Positions 39,012-47,865 of a stretch of 64,000 nucleotides of DNA are shown here, piece by piece. Origin of the DNA: Brevundimonas sp. UBA6550 (GTDB lineage: Bacteria > Pseudomonadota > Alphaproteobacteria > Caulobacterales > Caulobacteraceae); NCBI RefSeq assembly GCF_002434505.1, contig NZ_DJKE01000006.1, positions 282,486-346,485 of the forward strand, written 5' to 3'. The translations under genes were made by a program, and so were the position numbers. Position 1 is the stretch's first letter. Each line of letters opens with the position of its first letter. The notes under the pieces are model-generated. The model had not been told where the DNA came from. It did not search any database and worked only from the letters and a program-made list of their open reading frames with translations.

Positions 39012-40283
39012 ATGGCCCTGGCTGCGGAACCCCTGGTGAGACGACGCCTGACGCAGGCGGAACTGGACGTGGTCTGCGCGCGACACGACCGGCTGTTCCA
39101 GGCCCGACCCGGCGGCGCCCGCGCGGTCTTCGCCTGGATGGACCTGTCGGGCCTCAGCCTGAAGGGCCGCAATCTGGCCGACGCCGATTTCGCCGCCGCC
39201 TGTCTGGAAGGCTGCGACCTGACGGGCGCCAAGCTGGACAACGCCAACTTTTTCGGCGCGGACATGCAGGACGCCATTCTGGCCGAGGCCAGCCTGCGGC
39301 GCGCCGACCTGCGCGGCGCCTGCCTGCGCGGCGCGGACCTGTCCGGCGCCGACATGTTCGAGGCGGACCTGCGCGAAGGCACGATCGCCGCCGCCGACGC
39401 CAAACTGGGCTTCAAGGTCATCGAGCCGCGTCATCGCGACGAGACGGAGGCCAACGGCGCCTGTCTGGCCGGGGCCAATCTGCAGCGTTCCAAGATGTCG
39501 GGCGTCATCGCCATGCGGGCCGACTTCTCCGGCGCGGTGATGAAGGACTGCAAACTGGTTCGGGCCAATCTGAAACAGGCCGATTTCCGGGGCGCGGACC
39601 TGGCCGGGGCGGACCTGTCGGGGGCGGACCTGTCGGGCGCCGACCTGCGCGACGCCATCCTGGTCGGCTGCAAGACGACCCTGTGGCGCGCCGACGGGGC
39701 GGACATGCAGGGCGCGCTGACGGACAATCGTTCGGCCTGCGAGTCCGTGGATCGGATGCCGGCGGCCGAAATGCTGCGCGAACACGCCCGCTGGTGCGAG
39801 ACGGGCGGGGCGGAGGGGCAGCCGTCCGTCTTCGACGGGGTCGATCTGCGTCCGCTGAAATCCATCACCGGACTGAACCTGACCGCCCTGTCGGCCAAGG
39901 GGGCGGTCTTTTATGGCCTGGACATGGAAGGAGTGCAGCTGCAGGGCGCCCAGCTCGAAAACGCCGACCTGAGGTCCGCCCGGCTGCGTCGGGCCGATCT
40001 GCGCGGGGCGCGTCTGAAGGGCGCGCGGCTGAATGGGGCGGACCTGCGCGAGGCGCAGTTGGGGCCGCTTCTGATCGCAGCGGATCGGTTGATGCCGGCC
40101 GATCTGACCGGGGCGGTCCTGCGCGGCGCCGACCTGTCGGGCGCCGATCTGAAACGCGCGATGCTGGTCGGCGCCGACCTGGGCCGGGCGATCCTGCACG
40201 GCGCCCAGACGCGCCAGATCGATCTCACCGACGCCAATCTGACGGGCGTGCGCGGCCTGATCGTCGACGACCAGGCCGCCTGA
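39012..40283 (+). CDS. Pentapeptide-repeat protein
   Basis: 423 residues. After an N-terminal region the sequence becomes repeats of the A(D/N)LxG type, for example ADLRGACLRGADLSGADM and a second block starting at LNLTALSAKGAVFYG, separated by a non-repeat segment around residues 135-150 and 245-280. Such repeats fold as right-handed quadrilateral helices. Qnr/MfpA members mimic DNA and protect gyrase, but nothing here shows that activity. The ATG at 39012 gives MALAAEPLVRRRLTQAE. It stands alone between the RibD-like gene and metK. Confidence 0.85.
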   Translation: MALAAEPLVRRRLTQAELDVVCARHDRLFQARPGGARAVFAWMDLSGLSLKGRNLADADFAAACLEGCDLTGAKLDNANFFGADMQDAILAEASLRRADLRGACLRGADLSGADMFEADLREGTIAAADAKLGFKVIEPRHRDETEANGACLAGANLQRSKMSGVIAMRADFSGAVMKDCKLVRANLKQADFRGADLAGADLSGADLSGADLRDAILVGCKTTLWRADGADMQGALTDNRSACESVDRMPAAEMLREHARWCETGGAEGQPSVFDGVDLRPLKSITGLNLTALSAKGAVFYGLDMEGVQLQGAQLENADLRSARLRRADLRGARLKGARLNGADLREAQLGPLLIAADRLMPADLTGAVLRGADLSGADLKRAMLVGADLGRAILHGAQTRQIDLTDANLTGVRGLIVDDQAA

Positions 40284-40290
40284 CCTCGGT

Positions 40291-41496
40291 TTAGACCAGC
40301 GCCTTGAGCTGATCGACCAGATCGGTCTTTTCCCAGCTGAAACCGCCGTCCGCATCCGGCTCGCGGCCGAAGTGGCCATAGGCCGTGGTGCGGGCGTAGA
40401 TCGGCTTGTTCAGGCCCAGATGCTGACGGATCGCACGCGGCGTCGCGCCGCCGATCAGGTCCAGGATTTTGTCTTCCAGCACCGCTTCCGAAATCTTGCC
40501 GGTGCCGTGCAGATCGACGTGGATCGACTGGGGCTTGGCCACGCCGATGGCGTAGGAGATCTGGATGGTGCAGCGGTCGGCCAGACCGGCGGCGACCACG
40601 TTCTTGGCCAGGTAGCGGCAGGCGTAGGCGGCCGAACGGTCCACCTTGGTCGGGTCCTTGCCCGAGAAGGCCCCGCCGCCATGCGGCGCCGCGCCGCCGT
40701 AGGTGTCGACGATGATCTTGCGCCCGGTCAGGCCGGCGTCGCCGTCAGGCCCGCCGATCTCGAAGATGCCGGTCGGATTGATGTGCCAGACGGTGTTCTC
40801 GTCGGTGAAGCCTTCCGGCAGCACTTCGAGGATGTAGGGCTTGACGATCTCGGCGACCTGTTCGGAGCTGAGACCCTTGGCGTGCTGGGTCGACAGGACG
40901 ATGGACGTCGCGCGAACCGGCTTGCCGTCCTGGTATTCGATCGTGACCTGGCTCTTGGCGTCGGGCTCCAGCTGCGAACCGCCGGCGTGGCGCACCTCGG
41001 CCAGGCGCTTCAGGATGTTGTGGCTGTATTGCAGGGTCGCCGGCATCAGCTCGGGCGTCTCGTTAGAGGCATAGCCGAACATGATCCCCTGATCGCCCGC
41101 GCCCTCGTCCTTCTCGTTGGTCGAGTCGACGCCGACGGCGATGTCGGCCGACTGGGCGTGCAGGTAGCAGGCGTATTCCGCCGTCTCCCAGTGGAAGCCG
41201 TCCTGCTCGTAGCCGATGTCCTTGACCGCCGCGCGGACCAGCGGCTCCAGGCTGTCGATGATGCTCTGGGTGAAGGCTTCGTTCTCTTCCTTGGTGGCGC
41301 CCGGGTGGGTGGCGCGGACCTCGCCGGCCAGCACGATGCGCTGGGTCGTGACCAGGGTCTCGCACGCCACGCGCGCCTCGGGATCCTTGGCCAGGAAGGC
41401 GTCGACGACCGTGTCGGAGATGCGGTCCGCGACCTTGTCGGGGTGGCCCTCGGAAACGCTTTCCGAGGTGAAGAGGAAGGAGGAACGAGCGGCCAA
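40291..41496 (-). CDS. metK: S-adenosylmethionine synthase
   Basis: Makes SAM from methionine and ATP. The 401 residues contain the family sequences [49 protein letters not shown] and the C-terminal YGHFGREPD. The ATG at 41496 gives [14 protein letters not shown]. Its promoter is overlain by a 24-base palindrome (41527-41550). No SAM riboswitch was recognised, so repression by a protein is the more likely control. It is monocistronic and ends 8 bp from the pentapeptide gene. Confidence 0.97.
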   Translation of the reverse strand: MAARSSFLFTSESVSEGHPDKVADRISDTVVDAFLAKDPEARVACETLVTTQRIVLAGEVRATHPGATKEENEAFTQSIIDSLEPLVRAAVKDIGYEQDGFHWETAEYACYLHAQSADIAVGVDSTNEKDEGAGDQGIMFGYASNETPELMPATLQYSHNILKRLAEVRHAGGSQLEPDAKSQVTIEYQDGKPVRATSIVLSTQHAKGLSSEQVAEIVKPYILEVLPEGFTDENTVWHINPTGIFEIGGPDGDAGLTGRKIIVDTYGGAAPHGGGAFSGKDPTKVDRSAAYACRYLAKNVVAAGLADRCTIQISYAIGVAKPQSIHVDLHGTGKISEAVLEDKILDLIGGATPRAIRQHLGLNKPIYARTTAYGHFGREPDADGGFSWEKTDLVDQLKALV

Positions 41497-41525
41497 GGGT
41501 GGCTCCTGTCTGTGTCAGGCCGACA

Positions 41526-41554
41526 GACATATAAAGATATGCTTATATGTTCAA
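41526..41554 (-). promoter_or_regulatory. metK promoter and overlapping palindromic operator
   Basis: On the minus strand -35 TTGAAC (41549-41554) and -10 TATGTC (41526-41531) are separated by 17 bases. The palindrome ACATATAA...TTATATGT spans 41527-41550, with 10 of 12 half-site positions matching. From memory, ArsR-type SAM/SAH-responsive repressors of alphaproteobacteria bind a very similar ATAAAGATATCTTTAT-like site; that link is inference. Confidence 0.7.
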
Positions 41555-41656
41555 GTGATCTGACGACGTGTCTGCGCCGTTGGACATCCTTCGGACCCTA
41601 ATCATAGGCGGCTGACACCTGCGAGAAATACGGTAAACACCACGCGGGGGGATCCG

Positions 41657-42103
41657 ATGCCTGACAGCCTGACCACGAGAGAGATCGAATGTGTCCATCT
41701 GGCCGGTCAGGGGCTGGAGGATAAGGAGATCGCCGCGCGCCTGGGCATATCGCCCCGCACCGTCGGCAACCACCTTCACCGCGCCTACGCCAAGCTGGGC
41801 GTGTCGGATCGAAAACTGGCCGCGCGCCGACTGAGTATCGCCTACTCAGAGGCGTCGATACTCATTTCCGAACCGGTCGATGCCGGGCCAGTTGACCCGG
41901 CGTCGGCTGAACGGTCGGTCGACGACAGCGCCGAAGTCCTGCCGTCCTGGCCTCTGCCGTCCCCGCCTCGCGGGATCGGCGCACGGTTGGGGGTCATGAT
42001 CGCCGGCGCCGTCGTCGCCCTGCTGCTGGCCCTCGGGATCGTGACGGCAGGCATGGGGGTTCCCGCCCTTTTCGACCGGATCGCTCCCGAATGGGCCCGC
42101 TGA
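41657..42103 (+). CDS. LuxR-type HTH protein with C-terminal membrane anchor
   Basis: 148 residues. The N-terminal part (about 1-60) is a LuxR/FixJ-type winged HTH with LTTREIECVHLAGQGLEDKEIAARLGISPRTVGNHLH, in which the recognition helix is ISPRTVGNHLHRAYAKL. A linker is followed by one membrane helix at about 111-132 (GVMIAGAVVALLLALGIVT). No receiver or ligand domain is present. The topology implies a membrane-tethered DNA-binding protein, conceptually like ToxR. It heads a four-gene cluster. GGGGGGATCCG precedes the ATG. Confidence 0.8.
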   Translation: MPDSLTTREIECVHLAGQGLEDKEIAARLGISPRTVGNHLHRAYAKLGVSDRKLAARRLSIAYSEASILISEPVDAGPVDPASAERSVDDSAEVLPSWPLPSPPRGIGARLGVMIAGAVVALLLALGIVTAGMGVPALFDRIAPEWAR

Positions 42104-42131
42104 CGCGGACATCATTCTGAAGGATCGACCA

Positions 42132-42473
42132 ATGAGAAATATGCAGGTTGGGGTCAGGGTCGCACGCCAGGTCCGCACGGCGGAACATGCGATCGACCAG
42201 GCCATGATCGAGGTATGCCGCCTTGTCCAAACCTCTCTGGAAGGCCGCGTGGAGAGCCGTCTGGCGGCCGAGGTGGGCCAATCGGCCGTCGAACACATCA
42301 TTTCGGGCCTGGGCCAGCTGGCCACGGTTCGCGCCAGCATCGTCGCCGGTCATGCCGACTTGGCGACGGTCGCTGACGACCATGGCATCGGCTGGCGGAT
42401 GGAAGGGATGGGCGAAGCCAAGACCGATCCCAAGCCGACCGCCCGCCTCGACGTCGTCAAACTGGCCGCCTGA
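42132..42473 (+). CDS. Uncharacterised helical protein (113 aa)
   Basis: No family recognised. The sequence is helical and soluble (VRTAEHAIDQAMIEVCRLVQTSL, GQSAVEHIISGLGQLATV, RASIVAGHADLATVADDHGI), with a basic N-terminus and a charged C-terminus. No signal peptide or membrane segment is present. It lies 28 bp after the LuxR-type gene and 14 bp before the membrane protein gene, so it is likely cotranscribed with both. Several possible ATGs occur near 42132. Confidence 0.65.
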   Translation: MRNMQVGVRVARQVRTAEHAIDQAMIEVCRLVQTSLEGRVESRLAAEVGQSAVEHIISGLGQLATVRASIVAGHADLATVADDHGIGWRMEGMGEAKTDPKPTARLDVVKLAA

Positions 42474-42487
42474 TCGGAGGCGGCTTC

Positions 42488-42958
42488 ATGCCCTCGCCGC
42501 TATTGATGTTCGGCTCGGGCGTGACTGTCCTCGCCCTGTGCCTGCTTGTCTGGAAAGGACGACGGCCCGAGCGTGAAGCCGCCCTGGGACTGTTTCTCGC
42601 CCAGATACTGTCGGGCTGGGTCGATCATCTGGTCATCGGTCAATTCCGGTGGGCGGTCGCGACGATCTCCTTGGGCCTGCTGATCCTGCTGATCAGGCTC
42701 GCCCTTCGCTATGACCGCTGGTGGCTGCTGCTGGCCGCCGGCGCCCAGATGCTGGCTTTCGTCACCCATCTGTCTTCGCTTGTCGGTCCCGGCGCCCTGA
42801 CCTGGTCCATCGTCACCGCGCGCATGACCGTCTGGGTCGAGATCATGTTCTTGGCCCTCTTCGGGGTGTGGGAGGCGCGTTGCGCGCCCTACGCCCGCTC
42901 TCAATCTTCGCTGCGGCCCGGTCCGACGGCGCACGCACTCAAAGGATCTGAAACGTGA
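42488..42958 (+). CDS. Small multi-span inner-membrane protein (156 aa)
   Basis: Four or five hydrophobic segments can be seen: PLLMFGSGVTVLALCLLVW, LGLFLAQILSGWVDHLVI, WAVATISLGLLILLIRLAL, WLLLAAGAQMLAFVTHL and VWVEIMFLALFGVW. Loops are short and basic. No transporter or enzyme motif is recognised. A His in the second segment (WVDHLVIG) and one in the fourth (FVTHLSSL) are the only notable polar membrane residues. The gene overlaps the next by four bases (GTGA), implying coupling. Confidence 0.7.
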   Translation: MPSPLLMFGSGVTVLALCLLVWKGRRPEREAALGLFLAQILSGWVDHLVIGQFRWAVATISLGLLILLIRLALRYDRWWLLLAAGAQMLAFVTHLSSLVGPGALTWSIVTARMTVWVEIMFLALFGVWEARCAPYARSQSSLRPGPTAHALKGSET

Positions 42959-43305
42959 TCACCGAACCCATCAAGGGCTTCCTGCCCCTCTTCCGCTCCT
43001 GGTTCGACACCGCCGCCATGGCCGAAAAGGTCGGCGTGTCGGGCAGTCCCGACAACCTGCTGGCCGAACTGGACCTGGGGCCGATGGTCGAGGCCGAGCC
43101 GCGCCTGCTCAACCACACCCCCGTCAGCGCCGCCGAGGCGGCCTGTATGCTGGAGGTGGTGCGTCAGAACATGGTCGATGCGGGCCGTTCCGACGGTCTG
43201 GACCTGCGCGCCCTTACGGCCGTCCAGCGCTGGCTGGCCGACCATTCCACGGGCGAGGCCGACGATCAGCCGGTCGAGCGGCTGCTGCGTCAAGCCCAGG
43301 TCTGA
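42955..43305 (+). CDS. Uncharacterised small protein (116 aa)
   Basis: A soluble protein starting ITEPIKGFLPLFRSWFDTAAMAEKVGVSGSPDNLLAELDLGPM, then LLNHTPVSAAEAACMLEVVRQNMVD and an acidic tail ending LRQAQV. No family is recognised. The GTG at 42955 has AAAGGA upstream and overlaps the stop of the membrane protein gene. It is the last gene of the cluster 41657-43305. Confidence 0.65.
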   Translation: MITEPIKGFLPLFRSWFDTAAMAEKVGVSGSPDNLLAELDLGPMVEAEPRLLNHTPVSAAEAACMLEVVRQNMVDAGRSDGLDLRALTAVQRWLADHSTGEADDQPVERLLRQAQV

Positions 43306-43332
43306 TCTAGGCCGTCAGGGGGCGGCTGCCGC

Positions 43333-43686
43333 TCAGCCGCGCAACCCCTTGGCGACGGTCAGCAGGGCGTCGCGTTGGGCGGGGTCCTGAATGCCGCGGA
43401 AGGCCGCCAGCAGTTCGGCGACGCCCGGGGCGGCCAGCGCAAGCTCGTCGCCCTCGGCCGTCTCCAGTTCGCCCAACAGGGCCGCGCCGGTGGATTTCAA
43501 AACCGAGGCGATCTGCAGCAGGCGCGCGGCGGACACGCGATTGACGCCCCGCTCGTACTTCTGAATCTGCTGGAAGGTGACGCCCGCGCCGGCGGCCAAC
43601 TGGGCCTGGGTGATGCGAAGTTCCTCGCGACGCGCGCGGATGCGTCCGCCAATGGCGATGTCTACGGGATCAACTGCGTCGTTCAT
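43333..43686 (-). CDS. XRE-family transcriptional regulator
   Basis: 117 residues with an N-terminal XRE HTH (GGRIRARREELRITQAQLAAGAGVTFQQIQKYERGVNRVSAARLLQIASVL). The C-terminal helical part (GVAELLAAFRGIQDPAQRDALLTVAKGLRG) is typical of the short alphaproteobacterial regulators with a dimerisation tail. It binds DNA and its target is unknown. It is convergent with the four-gene cluster (27 bp between stops) and could regulate a neighbouring gene, but nothing proves that. Confidence 0.85.
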   Translation of the reverse strand: MNDAVDPVDIAIGGRIRARREELRITQAQLAAGAGVTFQQIQKYERGVNRVSAARLLQIASVLKSTGAALLGELETAEGDELALAAPGVAELLAAFRGIQDPAQRDALLTVAKGLRG

Positions 43687-43860
43687 TTCGGCCTACGGTC
43701 AGATCTGATGCGGTGCCAAGGCCCCAAAACGCCCTCCGCGTCAAGCCAAAGCTCGCAACCTAAGGGGTGTTACTTGCGCCGGTGACCAGCAATTCAACCG
43801 CAAGGATATGCGGCCCGTCGCCTGCCGCCGCCGACGGCATTCCGTGCTGAGAGAAGGAAG

Positions 43861-43936
43861 TGGTGCCGCTTAGGTGACTCGAACACCTGACCCCATCATT
43901 ACGAATGATGTGCTCTACCGGCTGAGCTAAAGCGGC
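43861..43936 (-). tRNA. tRNA-Thr(CGT)
   Basis: Seventy-six bases with encoded CCA end. The acceptor stem GCCGCTT pairs with AAGCGGC. The D-arm GCTCAGCCGGTAGAGC, an anticodon stem of CATCA / TGATG and loop TTCGTAA give anticodon CGT (reads ACG), and the T-arm contains TTCGAGT. It lies 41 bases after hemD on the same strand. Confidence 0.93.
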
Positions 43937-43977
43937 TCCGGCTGCGAGGGGCTGAGGCCCTGCGCGAGAGGGGGTCT

Positions 43978-44688
43978 TTATACGGACGCGCCGCGCTTGC
44001 CAAGCGTCGGATTGAAGATCGCGAGCAATGCGGCTTCGTTCGGGCTTGGGGCGACGAGGGGGGGCAGGCCCAGGGCGGCGAGGGGCGCGGCGGCGGCGGG
44101 GGAGATGCAGGCGATCATAGCGCCGTGCAGCGCGGCGGCGTGCCGGTCGGCCAGCAGTCTGGCGGCGCGGGGTGAGTGGATCAGGACGGCGTCGAAGGCG
44201 GCCGGGGCGGGCTGAGCGGTGGGGTTGGTGCGGTAGATCGGCAGGGGGTGGGCCATGATGCGCCGGGCGCCGGCCTGGGTCAGGGCGGCGGTCATGTCGC
44301 CGGCCGGGGTTTCGGCCTGAGGGATCAGGATGGCGGCGTCGGACAGGCTTTCTGCGATCAAGCGGGCCAGGGCGGTCAGGTCGCCCTGGGCGGATCGAAC
44401 GTCGGGAAAGCCGGCGGCCGACGCGGCCTGGGCGGTGGCGTCGCCGACGGCGAAGACGGCGTGGTCGCGGCGCGGCGTCAGGGGGGCGTAGGCGGCGACG
44501 CCGTTGGGGCTGGTGAAGGCCAGGGCGTCGAAGATCGCCAGGTCGGGCAGGGCGGGCGTCAGCGGCTCGACCGCCAGCAAGGGGGCGATGATGGGCTCCA
44601 GCCCCATGTCCCGCAGCCGCGCGGCGGTGCGCGCGGCGCCAGGTTCGGCGCGTGTGATCCAGACGCGGAGCGGGGCCGCGCCGGTCAT
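43978..44688 (-). CDS. hemD: Uroporphyrinogen-III synthase
   Basis: Cyclises hydroxymethylbilane to uroporphyrinogen III in heme synthesis. The 236 residues have the poorly conserved HemD fold: VWITRAEPGAARTAARL, FDALAFTSPNGVAAYA, AVFAVGDATAQAA and SPRAARLLADRHAA. Identity rests on these short motifs and on the position directly after hemC with a four-base overlap (44685-44688), the usual hemCD arrangement. Confidence 0.9.
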   Translation of the reverse strand: MTGAAPLRVWITRAEPGAARTAARLRDMGLEPIIAPLLAVEPLTPALPDLAIFDALAFTSPNGVAAYAPLTPRRDHAVFAVGDATAQAASAAGFPDVRSAQGDLTALARLIAESLSDAAILIPQAETPAGDMTAALTQAGARRIMAHPLPIYRTNPTAQPAPAAFDAVLIHSPRAARLLADRHAAALHGAMIACISPAAAAPLAALGLPPLVAPSPNEAALLAIFNPTLGKRGASV

Positions 44689-45650
44689 CCGTCCAGCGTC
44701 GCGGGGTCGACTTCCTGATCGCCGGCGAAGTCCTTGACCTCAGCCCCCAGCCGCTGGCCCAGGGCGCGGGCGGCGGCCGTGTCGGGCTGGGGCAGTTCGC
44801 CGACACGGCGCCAGCGGGCCGAGCCGTCGGGGCTGAGCATTTCGGTGGTCAGATGCAGGATGTCGTTATCGATGCGGGCATAGGCTCCCACGGCGGTGCG
44901 GCAGGACCCTTCCAGCGCCGTCATGGCCCCGCGCTCGGCGGCGACGCACAGGGCGGTCTCGGCGTGGTTCAGGGCCGCGACCCAAGGCGCGTTTCGCCCG
45001 GCGTCGATGTCGGCGGCGCGGGTCTGGAGCGCCAGCGCCCCCTGGCCCGGCGCGGGCAGGAAGGCGTCCAGCGACAGCTTTTCGCGAATATGGTCGGTGA
45101 CGCCCAGCCGCGTCATGCCCGAGACGGCCAGCAAGATGGCGTCGAACTCTCCGTCGGCGGCGCGACGCAGCCGGGTGTCGATATTGCCGCGCAGCATCTC
45201 GACCTTCAGATCGGGGCGCAGAGCGAGGGCCTGGGCCTGGCGACGCAGGCTGGCGGTGCCCAGGCGCGCGCCGAACGGCAGGGCGTCGAAACTGTCGAAG
45301 TCACGGCTGACGAAGGCGTCGCGGGCGTCCTCACGCTCGGGGATGGCGGCGATGCACAGGCCCTCGGGCTGTTCGGCGGGCACATCCTTCATCGAATGGA
45401 TGGCGACGTCGATCCGGCCGGCCAGCAGGGCCTCCTCGATCTCCTTGGTGAACAGGGCCTTGCCGCCGATCTCCAGCAGGCGGCGGTCCTGAACCCGGTC
45501 GCCGGTGGTGACGATCTCGACCAGGGGCACGGCGGTCTCGATCGCGGCCTCGGGCACGCCCAGGGCGCGGCCGATGGCGCGCTGCATCATGCCGGATTGG
45601 GCGAGCGCCAGCTTGGAGCGCCGGGTGCCGATGCGGAGAGGAAAGGTCAT
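44685..45650 (-). CDS. hemC: Porphobilinogen deaminase
   Basis: Polymerises four porphobilinogens to hydroxymethylbilane on a dipyrromethane cofactor. The 321 residues contain RIGTRRSKLALAQSG, VDVAIHSMKDVPAEQPEGL, LGTASLRRQAQALALRPDL and LEGSCRTAVGAYA, the last with the cofactor-binding Cys. The ATG at 45650 gives MTFPLRIGTRRSK. It is the first gene of the hemCD operon and is divergent from tsaD. Confidence 0.96.
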   Translation of the reverse strand: MTFPLRIGTRRSKLALAQSGMMQRAIGRALGVPEAAIETAVPLVEIVTTGDRVQDRRLLEIGGKALFTKEIEEALLAGRIDVAIHSMKDVPAEQPEGLCIAAIPEREDARDAFVSRDFDSFDALPFGARLGTASLRRQAQALALRPDLKVEMLRGNIDTRLRRAADGEFDAILLAVSGMTRLGVTDHIREKLSLDAFLPAPGQGALALQTRAADIDAGRNAPWVAALNHAETALCVAAERGAMTALEGSCRTAVGAYARIDNDILHLTTEMLSPDGSARWRRVGELPQPDTAAARALGQRLGAEVKDFAGDQEVDPATLDG

Positions 45651-45691
45651 GAGCGTTGCGTACCGGGCGCCGGGTCGCTACCTCGACCCGG

Positions 45692-46840
45692 ATGGAGATG
45701 TCCGCCGACTATAGCAGCCGCCCGTCAGCGGCAACTGGACGGGATGTCCCCCCTCGTCCCGGTGAAGCCCTGACGGTGCTGGGCCTGGAGACCAGCTGCG
45801 ACGAGACGGCCGCCTCGGTGGTGCGCCTGACCGCCGGCCGGGCCAAGGTGCTGTCCTCGGTGGTTCATAGCCAGATCGACGATCATGCCGCCTATGGCGG
45901 GGTGGTGCCCGAGATCGCGGCGCGCAGCCATGTCGAGATGATCGCGGAGGTGACCCGCCGCGCGATGGCCGAGGCGGGCATGGGCTATGACGGGTTGGAC
46001 GGGATCGCCGCGACGGCCGGCCCGGGTCTGGTCGGCGGGGTGATGGTGGGCCTCAGCTTCGGCAAGGCGGCGGCCCTGGCGCGTGGCCTGCCGCTGGTGG
46101 CGGTCAATCATCTGGAGGGCCATGCGGTCTCGGCGCGGCTGGGGGCGGAGGTCGCCTATCCCTTTCTGCTGCTGCTGGTGTCGGGCGGCCATTGTCAGCT
46201 GTTGGAGGTGCGCGGCGTCGGCGATATGAGCCGGATCGGCGCCACCATCGACGACGCGGCCGGCGAGGCTTTCGACAAGATCGCCAAGGCCCTGGGCCTG
46301 GGCTATCCGGGCGGGCCGGCGCTGGAGCGGCTGGCCGTGCAGGGCGACGGGTCCAGGATCGACCTGCCGCGCGCCCTCTTGGGCCGCAAGGATTGCGACT
46401 TCTCCTTCTCGGGTCTGAAGACGGCGGCTTTCCGCATCGCCCAGACCTGCGAGACGGAGCAGGACAAGGCGGACCTGGCCGATGCGGTTCAGAACGCCAT
46501 CGCGCGTCAGCTGTCGGATCGGTCGGAGCGGGCGCTGGCGGCCTATGCGGAGACGCATGACCATCGGTTGTTCGTGGTGGCGGGGGGCGTGGCGGCCAAC
46601 AAGACCATCCGCGCGACCTTGCAGGCGACGGCGGCGAAACACGGTTTCGACTTCCTGGCGCCGCCGATGGCCTATTGCACCGACAATGCGGCGATGATCG
46701 CCCTGGCGGGGGCGGAACGGCTGGCGCTGGGGCTGACCAGCGACATCGACGTGGTCGCCCGGCCGCGATGGCCGCTGGACGAAGCGCGCGCCCTGTCCGA
46801 TCCTTCGCACAGGCCGGGGCGCAAGGGCGCGAAAGCATGA
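45692..46840 (+). CDS. tsaD: tRNA N6-threonylcarbamoyladenosine synthase subunit TsaD
   Basis: Transfers the threonylcarbamoyl group to A37 of tRNAs that read ANN codons. The conserved body starts [18 protein letters not shown], then [12 protein letters not shown] with the metal-binding His pair, [14 protein letters not shown] and [16 protein letters not shown]. An ATG at 45692 gives about 28 extra residues before the family core. A GTG at 45776 would give the usual short N-terminus and may be the true start. The stop overlaps gpsA. It lies divergent from hemC. Confidence 0.93.
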   Translation: MEMSADYSSRPSAATGRDVPPRPGEALTVLGLETSCDETAASVVRLTAGRAKVLSSVVHSQIDDHAAYGGVVPEIAARSHVEMIAEVTRRAMAEAGMGYDGLDGIAATAGPGLVGGVMVGLSFGKAAALARGLPLVAVNHLEGHAVSARLGAEVAYPFLLLLVSGGHCQLLEVRGVGDMSRIGATIDDAAGEAFDKIAKALGLGYPGGPALERLAVQGDGSRIDLPRALLGRKDCDFSFSGLKTAAFRIAQTCETEQDKADLADAVQNAIARQLSDRSERALAAYAETHDHRLFVVAGGVAANKTIRATLQATAAKHGFDFLAPPMAYCTDNAAMIALAGAERLALGLTSDIDVVARPRWPLDEARALSDPSHRPGRKGAKA

Positions 46841-47865
46841 CGAACGAAACCGCCTCGGGAGGGCGTATGGAATTCCGCACGGCAGGGGTCATCGGCGCGG
46901 GCGCCTGGGGCACGGCCCTGGCCCAGGTCTGCGTCCGGGCGGGTCTGGACACGACCTTGCAGGCGCGCGAGCAGCAGTTGGTCGAGACGATGCGGGCGAC
47001 GCGGGCCAACGACCTCTATTTGCCCGGCGTGCCGCTGGCGGACGACCTTCAGTTCACGTCCGACCTGGCGGACCTGGGCGGGTGCGACCTGATCCTGGCG
47101 GTGCCGCCGGCCCAGCATATGCGCGCCACCCTGACCGCCTTCGCCTCCCATTACCGGGCGGGCGTGCCGGTGGTGCTTTGCTCCAAGGGGGTGGAGCGCG
47201 GCACGATGAAGCTGATGACCGAGGTGCTGGCCGAGACCCTGCCGGGCGCCCCGGCCGCCGTCCTGTCCGGCCCCAGTTTCGCGGGCGAGGTGTCGCGCGG
47301 CCTGCCGACCGCCGTCACCCTGGCCTGCGCCGATGCGGCGTTGGGCCAGGCGCTGCTGAACACTCTGTCGGCGCCGGGCTTCCGGCCCTATCTGGCCACC
47401 GATCTGGTGGGCGCGGAGGCGGGTGGCGCACTGAAGAACGTGCTGGCCATCGCCTGCGGCATCTCCGAGGGACGGCAACTGGGCCGCAGCGCCCACGCCG
47501 CCCTGATCACGCGCGGCTTTGCGGAAATGACCCGTCTCGCCGTCGCCATGGGCGGCCAGGCCGAGACGGTGGCGGGCCTGTGCGGTCTGGGCGATCTGGT
47601 TCTGACCTGCTCCAGCCCCCAGTCGCGCAACATGAGCCTGGGTCTGGCCCTGGGGCAGGGCCAGACGGTCGAACAGGCCCTGGCCGGCAAACGATCGGTG
47701 GCGGAAGGCTATGAGAGCGCGCCGGCCGTGCGCGAACTGGCGGCGCGTCTGGGCGTGGAAATCCCGATCTCCGAAGGCGTCGCCGCCCTATTGGCCGGCG
47801 AGATCGACGTGGACGGCCTGATCGACGGCCTGTTGTCGCGTCCGCTGAAGGCCGAGCGTGTCTGA
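46837..47865 (+). CDS. gpsA: Glycerol-3-phosphate dehydrogenase [NAD(P)+]
   Basis: Makes sn-glycerol 3-phosphate for phospholipids. The dinucleotide-binding [45 protein letters not shown], the catalytic-lysine region [19 protein letters not shown] and [23 protein letters not shown] are all present. The ATG at 46837 overlaps the tsaD stop (ATGA). An in-frame ATG at 46867 has a stronger GGGAGG site and is the alternative. The end overlaps the start of the Rieske gene. Confidence 0.95.
   Translation: MTNETASGGRMEFRTAGVIGAGAWGTALAQVCVRAGLDTTLQAREQQLVETMRATRANDLYLPGVPLADDLQFTSDLADLGGCDLILAVPPAQHMRATLTAFASHYRAGVPVVLCSKGVERGTMKLMTEVLAETLPGAPAAVLSGPSFAGEVSRGLPTAVTLACADAALGQALLNTLSAPGFRPYLATDLVGAEAGGALKNVLAIACGISEGRQLGRSAHAALITRGFAEMTRLAVAMGGQAETVAGLCGLGDLVLTCSSPQSRNMSLGLALGQGQTVEQALAGKRSVAEGYESAPAVRELAARLGVEIPISEGVAALLAGEIDVDGLIDGLLSRPLKAERV

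Noticed and set aside
41497..41656. SAM or SAH riboswitch upstream of metK
   Set aside because: The leader is short and lacks the conserved pairings of these RNAs; the palindrome fits a protein operator better.
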